Below, piece by piece: positions 15,226 to 23,530 of a DNA stretch of 43,656 nucleotides. This DNA comes from CAZXCK01 sp964639225. GTDB lineage: Bacteria > Chloroflexota > Anaerolineae > Aggregatilineales > Phototrophicaceae. A model generated the notes under the pieces. That model saw only the letters and a list, made by a program, of their open reading frames with translations, was not told the DNA's origin and did no database searches. Both the position numbers and the translations under genes were made by a program. The stretch lies in contig CAZXCK010000020.1 of assembly GCA_964639225.1 (NCBI GenBank), forward strand, positions 1-43,656, given 5' to 3'. The number at the start of each line of letters is the position of its first letter. The first letter of the stretch is position 1.

Positions 15226-18011
15226 GTGCTGGATCGGGCCAGCCAGTCGCGCGCGGCCTGCGGCAGATCGGTGAGCGTGCCATGACGCACCGTGCAGTCC
15301 GGCAGGGCTTCAAGGAAGGTGGGGCCGTAGTTTTTGGTCGAGATGCGGCTGTCGAAGATGGTGACGACCCCCCGGTCGGTATGCGAACGGATGAGACGCC
15401 CGAATCCCTGGCGGAAGCGCAGGATGGCCTCCGGCAGCGCGTACTGGTTGAAAGCGTCGGAATACGTGTCGGAGCGGGCGGCGAACACCGGATCGGTGGG
15501 CACGGCGAAAGGCAGACGGACGATCACCAGGGCGCTGAGGGCGTCGCCGGGGATGTCGATGCCTTCCCAGAAGCTGCGCGTGCCCAGCAGCACGGCTTTA
15601 TCTGTCGTCCTGAAGCCGTCCAGCAGCGCCTGTCGGCTGGAGCCGTCGCTCTGGTCGTAGACGGTGATGTTGCCCAGGGCCAGGCGCGGGGTGATGGCCT
15701 GGGCGGTCTGGCGCAGTTGGGTGTAGCTGGTGAACAGTACCAGAATGCGCCCTTCCAGCGATGCGGCTAACTCGATGATGCCGCGCTCCACAGCGCGCTG
15801 GTAACCCTGACGGTCGGCGGGTTCGGGGATGTCGGTGGGGATATAGAGCAGCGTCGAGTCGTGATAGTCAAAGGGCGAGCCGACTTCCAGCGTATCGACG
15901 CCGTCGGCATGCAGGCGTTCCTGAATGAAGCTGAAACTATCCTGCGTGCGCAGGGTGGCGCTGGTCAGGATGACGCTGGCTTTGCTGTCCCACAGATGGC
16001 GGGCGATCATCGGGCCGATGTGAAGCGGCGCGATGTGGATCACGGCGCTGTCGGCACCTGCCGCCTGGGTGATCCAGTAGATGCTGTTGCTGTCCGGCTC
16101 AAAGACAAAGGCCCGCAGATGGTCGCGCATTTCCTGCATGTAGCGCGCGGTGGTATCGGCGCTGCTGATGAGGTCGGGCAGGTCCGGGATGTTGTGCTTT
16201 TCCAGGCGCAGCAGCGCGCGAGAGAGGCGCTGCATGGCGCTGCCGATGACCTCAAAGAATTCGTCCAGCGCCTGCCAGGCCGATTGCAGATTGGCGAAAC
16301 TCAGCCGCCGGCGATGCTGGTGGTCCAGTCGCACCAGCGAGCCAAAATCGCTGGGGCGTGATGATGTATTGTCGGTCAGTACGTTGAGCAGCTGTTTGAA
16401 CAACTGGTCCACATGCACGCGCATCATGGTGGCGGCCTCGCCGATGCCCTGGACGAAAATCTCCAGGCGGGCCAGTTCTTTTTCGGTGGCGTAAGGGCGA
16501 ACGCTGGCCAGCAGCTCACCGAGCAGACCGCCGCCGGGTCCGCCGAGGTCGGCCAGACGGCGCAGCAGCATGGTTTTATCCATGTGGAAGCTCATGCCAG
16601 AGGTGACGGCATCTTCCAGATGGTGCGCCTCGTCGATGACGGCGTAATGGTATTCGGGCAGCACCTGGTTGTCGCTGTTGGCGTCGGAGACGAGCAGCGC
16701 GTGATTGACGACCAGCAGATGGGCGCTCTCGGCGGCTTTGCGCGCCTTGTAGAAGGGGCAGGCTCCGTGCATGGATGCCTGACAGCGATGCAGCGAGCAG
16801 TCCTCGTCCTGGGCGCTGAGGCGCTGCCAGACGCTGTTTTCCATCGGGCCGCGCAGGTTGATCTCGCCCCGGTCGCCGCTGCTGCTTTCCAGCAGCCACA
16901 CCAGGATTTTGGCCAGCGTGCGCAGTTCAACGATGCTGGACGGACGCCGCCGCCGGGCGGTTTCCAGGCGGCGCGGGCACAGATAATTGGCGCGCCCCTT
17001 CATGATGCTGGCCGTCAGCGGTATATCGAGCGCGGCCTGCACGGCGGGGATGTCGTGCTGGATAAGCTGGTCCTGCAGGGTGATGGTGTCGGTCGAGATG
17101 ACGACGCGGCGCTGGTTGGTCGCGGCCCACAGCGCCGCCGGGACGAGATAGGCGAGCGATTTGCCCGCGCCGGTGCCGGCTTCGACCATCATGTGATGGG
17201 CGTTATTGAACGCTTCGGTGATGGCCTGGGCCATCTGTCGCTGCTGCTGGCGCGGCTGGAAGCCGGGCAGGCTGGCGGCCAGAGGACCGTCATCGGCGAA
17301 TACAGCGTTGACCGCGTCCAGGTCCAGCGCTTTGGTGCCGGGATCGGGCTGCAACGGCGGGGCAGTCTGCGTGTATGGCTCGAAGTGAATGGCCTGATTG
17401 CCAGCGGGCGCGGTGGTCTGCTGTTCCTGCAACGCGCTGGCAAAGACGACAGCCGCATCCCAGTCTAAGCCGGTGGCGGCCTGGCTGATCTCGTAGAGGG
17501 TGGCGTAGGGCAGGGCGCGCGCTTTCTGCCACAGCGCCCAGTAGAGCAGAGCGGTGGCGCGGGCGTCATCCAGGGCGCGGTGGGCATTCTCCAGTTCGAT
17601 GCCGACCTGAGTCGTCAGACTGTTGAGGTTGTAGCGCGGCGCTCCGGGCAGCAGCACCGAGGCCAGATCGTAAGTGTCGATGCGACGGTTGTTGAGCAGG
17701 ATATGGTGGCGTTCCTGCATGAAGCCCATATCCAGGCTGATGTTATGGGCGATGACCGGCGCGCTGCCGACAAAAGCGCTGATCTGCGGCAGCACAGCCT
17801 GGATGGATGGCGCGCTGATGACATCCTGCTGCTGGATGCCGGTCAGGTAGGTGACGTAAGGCGGAATTGGCACATCCGGGTTGACCATCGTCGAGAACTC
17901 GTCGATGATCTGCCCGTCGCGCAGGCGGACGGCGCCCACTTCGATGATTTCGTCGGTGGCTGGGTTCAGACCGGTTGTTTCCAGGTCCAGGGCTACGAGT
18001 TCGCCGCGCAT
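15222..18011 (-). CDS. dinG: DinG-family DNA helicase with N-terminal 3'-5' exonuclease domain
   Basis: A 929-residue protein. Residues 1-170 form a DnaQ-type exonuclease with acidic residues in LDLETTGL (Asp9, Glu11), HNISLDMGF (Asp94) and HRALDDARAT. The XPD/DinG superfamily-2 helicase follows, with Walker A EAGTGAGKS at 277-285, VIDEAHHLED near 458-467 and the C-terminal half with TRSFWEGIDIPGD and QGFGRLIRS. Four Cys (345, 405, 410, 418; spacing C-x59-C-x4-C-x7-C) sit where XPD-family helicases hold a 4Fe-4S cluster. The nuclease-fused architecture is that of Bacillus-type DinG. A role in DNA repair or replication-conflict resolution is expected. GGAG lies seven bases before ATG 18011. 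Confidence 0.93.
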   Translation of the reverse strand: MRGELVALDLETTGLNPATDEIIEVGAVRLRDGQIIDEFSTMVNPDVPIPPYVTYLTGIQQQDVISAPSIQAVLPQISAFVGSAPVIAHNISLDMGFMQERHHILLNNRRIDTYDLASVLLPGAPRYNLNSLTTQVGIELENAHRALDDARATALLYWALWQKARALPYATLYEISQAATGLDWDAAVVFASALQEQQTTAPAGNQAIHFEPYTQTAPPLQPDPGTKALDLDAVNAVFADDGPLAASLPGFQPRQQQRQMAQAITEAFNNAHHMMVEAGTGAGKSLAYLVPAALWAATNQRRVVISTDTITLQDQLIQHDIPAVQAALDIPLTASIMKGRANYLCPRRLETARRRRPSSIVELRTLAKILVWLLESSSGDRGEINLRGPMENSVWQRLSAQDEDCSLHRCQASMHGACPFYKARKAAESAHLLVVNHALLVSDANSDNQVLPEYHYAVIDEAHHLEDAVTSGMSFHMDKTMLLRRLADLGGPGGGLLGELLASVRPYATEKELARLEIFVQGIGEAATMMRVHVDQLFKQLLNVLTDNTSSRPSDFGSLVRLDHQHRRRLSFANLQSAWQALDEFFEVIGSAMQRLSRALLRLEKHNIPDLPDLISSADTTARYMQEMRDHLRAFVFEPDSNSIYWITQAAGADSAVIHIAPLHIGPMIARHLWDSKASVILTSATLRTQDSFSFIQERLHADGVDTLEVGSPFDYHDSTLLYIPTDIPEPADRQGYQRAVERGIIELAASLEGRILVLFTSYTQLRQTAQAITPRLALGNITVYDQSDGSSRQALLDGFRTTDKAVLLGTRSFWEGIDIPGDALSALVIVRLPFAVPTDPVFAARSDTYSDAFNQYALPEAILRFRQGFGRLIRSHTDRGVVTIFDSRISTKNYGPTFLEALPDCTVRHGTLTDLPQAARDWLARSST

Positions 18012-18062
18012 AGTTTGCTCCGCTTCTGTTTGCGTCCGGTCTGTTGCAGGAAAGGCCCATGC

Positions 18063-18071
18063 AGTATAGCA
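18063..18071 (-). promoter_or_regulatory. Extended -10 promoter of dinG
   Basis: Minus strand TG-C-TATACT, an extended -10 element without a good -35 box, about 50 bases before the dinG start. Confidence 0.45.
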
Positions 18072-18077
18072 CAGGTT

Positions 18078-18108
18078 AAAACACCCCTGCCGGTAAAGGG
18101 CAAGGGTG
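18078..18108 (-). terminator. Probable terminator of the tandem binding-protein gene
   Basis: Stem of nine pairs with one mismatch (18082-18091 with 18099-18108), followed on the minus strand by TTTT. The T run is short, so this is moderate. It lies upstream of the dinG promoter. Confidence 0.55.
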
Positions 18109-18143
18109 CTCTGTGAAACGATGGGTTCAGGGCGAAACCGGAT

Positions 18144-20108
18144 TTATTCGTCGGTTTCTGGTGTGGCTTCGGCGTCGGTCTCGTCAGTTTCTGGCGTGGC
18201 TTCGGCATCGTCGACTTCAGGCTCGGCGGTGACCTCTGGCCCGGCTTCGCCTTCAGCCGATGCTTCGATCTGCTGCGCCACAGCTTCGTTGAACAGTGAT
18301 TGCAGCCGTTCGCGGATGGCGGGCAGTTCGGCGAAAGCTGGACCGGTCAGGCCGCTGCTCTGGAAGTTGTCGTAGTTCTCGTCGGCGAACATGTACCACA
18401 GCACGGACTGGACCTCGACGCGGGCCAGGGCCGGCTGCGCGGCGATCAGCAGGCGCGGGGCGGTGTAGGCATAGGTGCCGTCGGCGATGGTGTCCTCGGT
18501 GGGGGCGATACAGCCCGAACCGGCATCGACGGCGACCAGTTGGAAGCCTTCCTGCTCGTTATCGAGGACGCGCTGGTATTCGGCCCAGCTCATGTAGGTG
18601 AGAGCGCCGCTGGCGTTGCTGACAGCAGCCGCGCGATACAGCGGGTCGGCGCGGGACTCGGCGACATCCGGGCGCTGCGGCAGGTCGAAGCCTTCCGGCG
18701 AGCGCAGCAGCATACCCGTGTAGCTCTGGCTGCCCAGCGGCGGCGCGACCAGAATCAGCGGCTCTTCGGGGAAGTCGCCGCCGACCTGATCCCAGGTGGT
18801 GACGGTCTCCTCAGAGGTGGCGCTCCACACGGCCAGGGTCTGCTCGGTCGTCAGGCACTGGAGATGCTCGTCATCGCTGTTGGCCAGCATGACGACCGCC
18901 TCACGGCCCAGCTCGAACGTGACCGGGGTGATGTTGTTAGCAGCGCAGTTTTCCAGCGCTTCGTCAGACAGTTCGTTCTGGGCGGCCAGCAGTTGAATCT
19001 CGCCGTTGCACAACTGGCGCACACCGCGCGGCTCGCCAGCCAGGTCGAGGTTGATAGTCACGCTGGGGTAGGCAAGTCCAAACAGGGTTGTGACCTGGTT
19101 CAGGTAATCGAAGAGGACCGCCGCCCCGCCGACCGAAACCGTGCCGAACACTTCAGCCGGAATCTCGAATTCGGCGGTGTCGATGGCGAACTGACGCCCG
19201 GTTTCGCCATCGAGGATGGCCTGGTTAATGGCATAGCTGTCCGCAGAGGGGGCCGTGTAACCGGCAGCTTCGATCAGATCCGCCGCGTCGGGGTCAGCCA
19301 GCAGGCCGAGCAGGGTCGCCGGACCGGCCTGGTCCAGGCTGTCGCGGGTGGCATAGAGCAGCAGGCGCTCGACGTTGTCGTAGCGGCGGCTTTCGACCGC
19401 TTCCAGCGACGGCTCGACGCACTCGCCGAGCGCGTTCTGGACTTGGAGCAGGCGCACATCTGATTCGTCGCTGAGGGCGTTGAGGCTGACGACGCCCACC
19501 GCGCCCGGTGTGCTGCTGACGGCCTCGATGATAGCCGCCTGCGACGCTTCGACGTTCGCATCGCGGCGCAGGCCAACGCCACCGGCTACGCTGTCGATCA
19601 GGGCGAAGATGGCGCTGTCATCTGGTGGCAGATAAACCGTCAGCGGTTCGTCGGCAGCGCCTTCGAGGCCGGTATCGTCCCAGTTGGTGACGATACCCTG
19701 GGCGCTGGGCGCGAACAGGGCGTTAATGGTGTCCGGAGCCAGGCATTCGGCGAAGGTCAGGTCGGGGTGGGTGATGACCGCCATGATGTTATACCCGGCC
19801 AGAAATTCGGCGTATTCGATGCCGTTTTCCTGGCAGAGGACTTCTTCATCCGGGTTAATGGGCCGCACCGCGCCGGTGATGTCGGCTTCGCCCTGGCAGA
19901 ATGCCGCCAGGCCGCCGGTCGTGCCCGTGATGCTGATATCGAGCGCGAGGGCATCCTCTGCCCCGTCCGCCAGTGCGCTTACGATATCGGCGACAATCCC
20001 GGAGCCGGTTACGGTGACGGGTTCTTCGTCCTGGGCAAAAAAAGTAGTTGGGCTGATGAAAAGCGCAAGCAGCACCAACAGTGCAGCCGCGCGCTGGACA
20101 GGCTTCAT
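18144..20108 (-). CDS. Secreted tandem PstS-like substrate-binding protein
   Basis: A 654-residue exported protein. Residues 1-25 form a signal peptide with a likely cut after FFA. Two successive domains of the phosphate-binding-protein type (PBP_like_2) follow. The first (about 27-330) has VTVTGSGIVADIV, ITGTTGGLAAFCQGEADITG and AVITHPDLTF. The second (about 335-610) has FGTVSVGGAAVLFDYLNQ, VRQLCNGEIQLLAAQNELSD and SNASGALTYMSWAEYQ. The two copies look like an old internal duplication. An acidic Pro/Thr tail with an 11-residue repeat ends the protein. No transporter genes are adjacent, so it may be an orphan receptor. The ligand is likely an oxyanion such as phosphate, by family only. Confidence 0.85.
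   Translation of the reverse strand: MKPVQRAAALLVLLALFISPTTFFAQDEEPVTVTGSGIVADIVSALADGAEDALALDISITGTTGGLAAFCQGEADITGAVRPINPDEEVLCQENGIEYAEFLAGYNIMAVITHPDLTFAECLAPDTINALFAPSAQGIVTNWDDTGLEGAADEPLTVYLPPDDSAIFALIDSVAGGVGLRRDANVEASQAAIIEAVSSTPGAVGVVSLNALSDESDVRLLQVQNALGECVEPSLEAVESRRYDNVERLLLYATRDSLDQAGPATLLGLLADPDAADLIEAAGYTAPSADSYAINQAILDGETGRQFAIDTAEFEIPAEVFGTVSVGGAAVLFDYLNQVTTLFGLAYPSVTINLDLAGEPRGVRQLCNGEIQLLAAQNELSDEALENCAANNITPVTFELGREAVVMLANSDDEHLQCLTTEQTLAVWSATSEETVTTWDQVGGDFPEEPLILVAPPLGSQSYTGMLLRSPEGFDLPQRPDVAESRADPLYRAAAVSNASGALTYMSWAEYQRVLDNEQEGFQLVAVDAGSGCIAPTEDTIADGTYAYTAPRLLIAAQPALARVEVQSVLWYMFADENYDNFQSSGLTGPAFAELPAIRERLQSLFNEAVAQQIEASAEGEAGPEVTAEPEVDDAEATPETDETDAEATPETDE
18154..18219. 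repeat. Imperfect 33-base tandem repeat in the binding-protein tail
   Basis: Two adjacent 33-base units (18154-18186, 18187-18219) differ at a few positions and encode the repeated acidic segment ATPETDE near the C-terminus of the tandem binding protein. Confidence 0.7.
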
Positions 20109-20216
20109 AAAAAGACTCCCTTACCGGTGTGAGTATCGTTATAATGGCACTCCGGGAAGATTGTACCCCCGCAAGCCCAATTGTCCAGCCGGATTTTCGC
20201 AGCAGGTATTGAATCG

Positions 20217-20627
20217 ATGTCTCAGGAAGAACCGACGATTTACGAATTGGCGGGCGGCGCGCCGATATTTCAACGCTTGGTAGACGTGTTTTATGCTAAG
20301 GTCGAAGCAGACGAGTCGCTGCGGGCGATGTTTCCTGACGACCTGGAGCCGGGCAAACGCTGGCAGTTCCTGTTTTTGTCGCAGGTGTTCGGCGGCCCGA
20401 CGACTTACAGCCAGGAACGCGGGCATCCCCGGCTGCGTATGCGGCATGGCCCGTTCCCGATTGACGAAGCGGCCAGCCGGGCCTGGCTGACGTATATGCT
20501 GGCCGCTGTTGATGAGGTAGGCATCCCGGAGCCGGCGCGCTCGGCGATGCGCCAGTATTTCGAGCGCGCCGCGCCGCACATGATTAACACGTACCGGCCC
20601 GGCATGGCCGGAGATGAGACAGACTGA
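20217..20627 (+). CDS. Truncated hemoglobin, group II (GlbO/YjbI type)
   Basis: A 136-residue single-domain heme protein. It matches group II truncated globins: TIYELAGGAPIFQRLVDVFY, FLFLSQVFGGPTTYSQERG, and HPRLRMRHGPFPI with the likely heme-ligating His77, followed by AWLTYML with the conserved group II Trp90. Such proteins bind oxygen and help detoxify peroxide or nitric oxide. ATG 20217 is preferred because the family sequence begins right there; an upstream in-frame codon at 20181 would add 12 unrelated residues. The next gene starts immediately after its stop codon. Confidence 0.93.
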   Translation: MSQEEPTIYELAGGAPIFQRLVDVFYAKVEADESLRAMFPDDLEPGKRWQFLFLSQVFGGPTTYSQERGHPRLRMRHGPFPIDEAASRAWLTYMLAAVDEVGIPEPARSAMRQYFERAAPHMINTYRPGMAGDETD

Positions 20628-21038
20628 ATGAGCAAATCTCGCCGTCAACGTTACAAAAGCACGTATCCCCGGTCTGGCAGCGAACCGGCATGGCAGACGC
20701 TGGCCGCGCAGATGCTGGCGCTGCCGCGACTGGCACGTATTCTGATCGCGGCGATTGTGGCGCTGGTGACCGTGCTGGTGGCGAGTCCGGTGGTGGATGC
20801 CATCTACCTGCGCTATTTTTACACGCCGGATACGGTCATCGTGCCGTCGCTGGTGGCGGCGGGTCTGGGACTGCTGATGTACCTGGTGGGCTGGCGGCTC
20901 ATCGTGGGGACGGTGGGCGCGAACAGCCCGATCAGCCGGGGTGTGCTGGTGTATATGGTCAGCGGGGTGCTGTTGACTATCGCCGCCGCTGTGTGGATGC
21001 TGCGTCTGATTGTGATGGGTAACGCTGCGCTGGTGTAG
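20628..21038 (+). CDS. Membrane protein with three membrane segments, 136 residues
   Basis: A basic N-terminus (SKSRRQRYKSTYPRSG) precedes three hydrophobic segments at about residues 35-58, 70-90 and 103-127. I do not recognise a family. It begins at the base following the globin stop codon, so the two are probably co-translated. The linkage might mean a membrane partner for the globin, but that is inference from position only. Confidence 0.75.
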   Translation: MSKSRRQRYKSTYPRSGSEPAWQTLAAQMLALPRLARILIAAIVALVTVLVASPVVDAIYLRYFYTPDTVIVPSLVAAGLGLLMYLVGWRLIVGTVGANSPISRGVLVYMVSGVLLTIAAAVWMLRLIVMGNAALV

Positions 21039-21081
21039 AAGTCGAACGACCGCGCAGCCGTGAGATTGACGAGGAAGAACC

Positions 21082-21690
21082 ATGCGTAAGAGCGGGTTGC
21101 TCGTGTTCGTTGTACTTGGCATTGTGATACTGGCAGCCTGTGACAGTGGCGACGAAACGGTGCTGCCGACGCTGGCCTCAATCGACGATATAGCTGCGAC
21201 GAGTACCGTTGTCCCGACCGAACCGCCTGCCGGGCAGCCAGCGGCTGACGATCCCACGCCGACGCGGGAGGCTTTGCGCCAGCGGCCCACGCTGCCGCCA
21301 ACCTGGACGCCGATCCCGCCCACAGAGACGCCGACCCCGTCACCCACTGAGTTTGTGCCGACTCAGGTGCCGACGCCGATCCCGGAAATCGATGCCTGCG
21401 AGCTTTTCCAGGCGGACCCGGCCAGCAGCGACCAGAATATCCGCGTGGGCGATGCGCCGACCGTCGCCTGGACGGCACTGGCTGACGACAGCGTGCGCCT
21501 GTATCGCATCACCGTGCAGGATGAATTCGGGGTTGTGCGTCACCAGCGGCTGGTTGAAGAGACGACTTACACCATCCCCGCCAGCGCGTTTACGGATGCT
21601 ATCCGTTATGGCTGGGAAGTGGCGCCGCTTGACGAACTGGGACAGCCGATCTGCCTGGGGCGTGGCGGCATGCTCGACGCGCGTAACTAG
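21082..21690 (+). CDS. Lipoprotein with Pro/Thr-rich linker
   Basis: A 202-residue exported lipoprotein. The hydrophobic leader ends in the lipobox LAAC (Cys20). A Pro/Thr-rich stretch (residues about 45-102, for example TPTPSPTEFVPTQVPTP) of the kind common in Chloroflexota surface proteins separates the anchor from a C-terminal domain (about 105-200). That domain reads like an Ig or fibronectin fold: PTVAWTALADDSVRLYRITV, then TTYTIPASAFTDAIRYGWEV. GAGGAAGAA precedes the ATG. It follows the globin/membrane-protein pair by 43 bases. Function unknown. Confidence 0.8.
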   Translation: MRKSGLLVFVVLGIVILAACDSGDETVLPTLASIDDIAATSTVVPTEPPAGQPAADDPTPTREALRQRPTLPPTWTPIPPTETPTPSPTEFVPTQVPTPIPEIDACELFQADPASSDQNIRVGDAPTVAWTALADDSVRLYRITVQDEFGVVRHQRLVEETTYTIPASAFTDAIRYGWEVAPLDELGQPICLGRGGMLDARN

Positions 21691-21698
21691 CGACAGCC

Positions 21699-22415
21699 TC
21701 AGGGATTCAGGATGTACTCCTCGAATGCCTCGGCGGTCCAGGGCAGGGCTGGCTTGAAGAAGTGGTCGTAGATGGCCTGCGCGTAAGCCCGAATCTCGTA
21801 CTGGGCATCCGGGGCCATACGCAGATGCAGAAAGTGCATCAGGTTGTGGGCATCGACTTTGGCGACCCAGGTGTAGTACACGCTGAAACCGGGCAGGAAT
21901 AAGCGCGCCATCTCTCTGGATATGCCAGCGTCCAGCGCCTCGTGATACAGCTCGTAGCTGCGGGCGTAGTGCTGGTCGAGCTTTTCCGTAAACGCGGCGC
22001 CAACATCTTCAGATAGCTCACCCGCGCTGGCCTGTTTGTTGTCTTTGGCCTGCATGCGCCAGACGCCGGGCATGTAGAAGTCATCTTCTTCAAAAGATGT
22101 ATAACGCCCGGATTGCGCATTAAAATTCCATGTGCGATGCCGCGCCCACTGCCACCAGGTGACCAGCGGCGCTTTGACGCGGAACTTGAATTCGACCATC
22201 TCGAACGGGCTGGTGTGGCGGTGGCGCAGCAGATAGAAGAGCAGCTTCTTGTCGCGGTCGTCGCCTTTGCTCTCGCCCATAAAGCTAACGCGCGCCGCGT
22301 TGACAATCGCCAGATCGCCGGAGACACCGGCGGCAGGATGCGGCATCAGGTCCACCAGTTCGATCCAGCCCTTGTCCAGCACGTCAACGCGCCGTCCGAT
22401 CAGTTCGTCACTCAT
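21699..22415 (-). CDS. thyX: Flavin-dependent thymidylate synthase ThyX
   Basis: ThyX makes dTMP from dUMP using methylenetetrahydrofolate and reduced FAD. The signature RHRX7S is complete: Arg92-His93-Arg94 and Ser102 in ARHRTWNFNAQSGRY. Other family segments are RHRHTSPFEMVEFKF and the C-terminal KVDAHNLMHFLHLR. The 238 residues are a normal length. AAGGAG lies seven bases before the ATG. It is the last gene of yebC-ruvC-ruvA-thyX, 25 bases after ruvA, and converges with the lipoprotein gene, leaving only eight bases between the stops. Confidence 0.97.
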   Translation of the reverse strand: MSDELIGRRVDVLDKGWIELVDLMPHPAAGVSGDLAIVNAARVSFMGESKGDDRDKKLLFYLLRHRHTSPFEMVEFKFRVKAPLVTWWQWARHRTWNFNAQSGRYTSFEEDDFYMPGVWRMQAKDNKQASAGELSEDVGAAFTEKLDQHYARSYELYHEALDAGISREMARLFLPGFSVYYTWVAKVDAHNLMHFLHLRMAPDAQYEIRAYAQAIYDHFFKPALPWTAEAFEEYILNP

Positions 22416-22440
22416 GGCTTGCTCCTTGTGGTGAGGCGTG

Positions 22441-23019
22441 TTACATGAAGTATTCGAGCGCCAGGCGGATGCGTTCCTCGACCTCTGGCGGGGCGTCCGG
22501 TGGCAGCGCCTGGACTGCCGACTGGGCCTCGACGATGCTGTAACCCAATGCGACCAGCGCGTCGATGACGTCGGCGTTGGTGTCGTCGAAGCCGCCGGCG
22601 GGAATGGCGTCCAGGCCGATCGCCAGCTTGTCTTTCAGCTCAAACAGGATTTTCTGCGCCGTCTTTTTGCCGATGCCGGGCACGCGCGTGAGAATCTCCG
22701 GCTTGTCGGTGGCGACGGCGTTGCGCAGATTGTCGGCGTTGAGTGTGCTCAGAATGGCGAGCGCCACACGCGGCCCCACACCGGACACGGTGAGCAGCGT
22801 CTCGAAGAGGGCCAGCTCGCCGGCTGTTTCGAAACCGTAGAGGGCCATCACGTCCTCGCGCACCAGCAGATGCGTGTGCAGGGCGATCTCGTGGCCGGGT
22901 GGGCGGTGGAGCAGCGTCTGCGGCACGTAGACACGGTAGCCAATGCCGCCAACGGTCACAATGATCGAACCGCTGATGGCATCCGCACCGACGAACATCC
23001 CCTGTAGGCTGGCGATCAT
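22441..23019 (-). CDS. ruvA: Holliday junction DNA helicase subunit RuvA
   Basis: RuvA binds Holliday junctions and loads the RuvB motor. The 192 residues show the N-terminal OB fold (IIVTVGGIGYRVYVP, THLLVREDVMALYGF), the helix-hairpin-helix pairs (LLTVSGVGPRVALAILS and LTRVPGIGKKTAQKILFELKDKL) and the C-terminal RuvB-binding domain (VIDALVALGYSIVEAQSAVQ). It lies 22 bases downstream of ruvC. RuvB is not in this operon within the window and must be encoded elsewhere. Confidence 0.97.
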   Translation of the reverse strand: MIASLQGMFVGADAISGSIIVTVGGIGYRVYVPQTLLHRPPGHEIALHTHLLVREDVMALYGFETAGELALFETLLTVSGVGPRVALAILSTLNADNLRNAVATDKPEILTRVPGIGKKTAQKILFELKDKLAIGLDAIPAGGFDDTNADVIDALVALGYSIVEAQSAVQALPPDAPPEVEERIRLALEYFM

Positions 23020-23041
23020 GGCTGTCGATCCCGTAGGCGTC

Positions 23042-23530
23042 TTATCCCAGTGAATTAAAGCGCATGCTGTGCAGGTCGGTGATGGCGACCGCTAGCGCGT
23101 CGGCGGCGTCGTCCGGGCGAGGGATAGAATCCAGGCCCAGCAGAATACGAGTCATCTCCTGCATCTGCGGCTTTCTGGCCGCGCCGTAGCCGGAGATCGA
23201 CTGCTTGACCTCGTTGGGTTTGTATTCTGCTATGGGCAGGTTCATCCGCGCCAGCGCCAGCAAAATCACACCGCGACCCTGGGCAACGGTGATGGCGGTG
23301 GTGACGTTGCGAGCGAAGAACAGTTCCTCGACCGCTGCGCGATCGGGCTGGTGCTGTTCGACCAGCCGGGTGAGCGCGTCGAATATGGTGTTCAGGCGTT
23401 CCCACATCGGCGCGCTGGCCGGTGTGGTGATGGTGCCATAGTCAATCGCCTGCAGCGCCCCGTCGGCTTCCTCGCGCACCAGGCCATAGCCGATGGTGGC
23501 GGTGCCGGGGTCGATTCCCAGCGACAGCAT
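23042..23530 (-). CDS. ruvC: Holliday junction resolvase RuvC
   Basis: RuvC cuts Holliday junctions. The 162 residues start with LSLGIDPGTATIGYG, whose Asp7 is the first catalytic acid. AVEELFFARN follows with the second, and the acidic pair in DDAADALAVAITDLH is near the end. The start is taken as ATG 23530, which overlaps the yebC stop as TGATG, a typical translational-coupling arrangement; a TTG one codon earlier is less likely. Operon order is yebC-ruvC-ruvA-thyX. Confidence 0.96.
   Translation of the reverse strand: MLSLGIDPGTATIGYGLVREEADGALQAIDYGTITTPASAPMWERLNTIFDALTRLVEQHQPDRAAVEELFFARNVTTAITVAQGRGVILLALARMNLPIAEYKPNEVKQSISGYGAARKPQMQEMTRILLGLDSIPRPDDAADALAVAITDLHSMRFNSLG

Noticed and set aside
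20139..21347. Minus-strand frame of 402 codons opposite the globin, membrane protein and lipoprotein genes
   Set aside because: It starts in the antisense of the Pro/Thr linker and is His/Arg/Gln-rich; three plus-strand genes with clear features explain the region.
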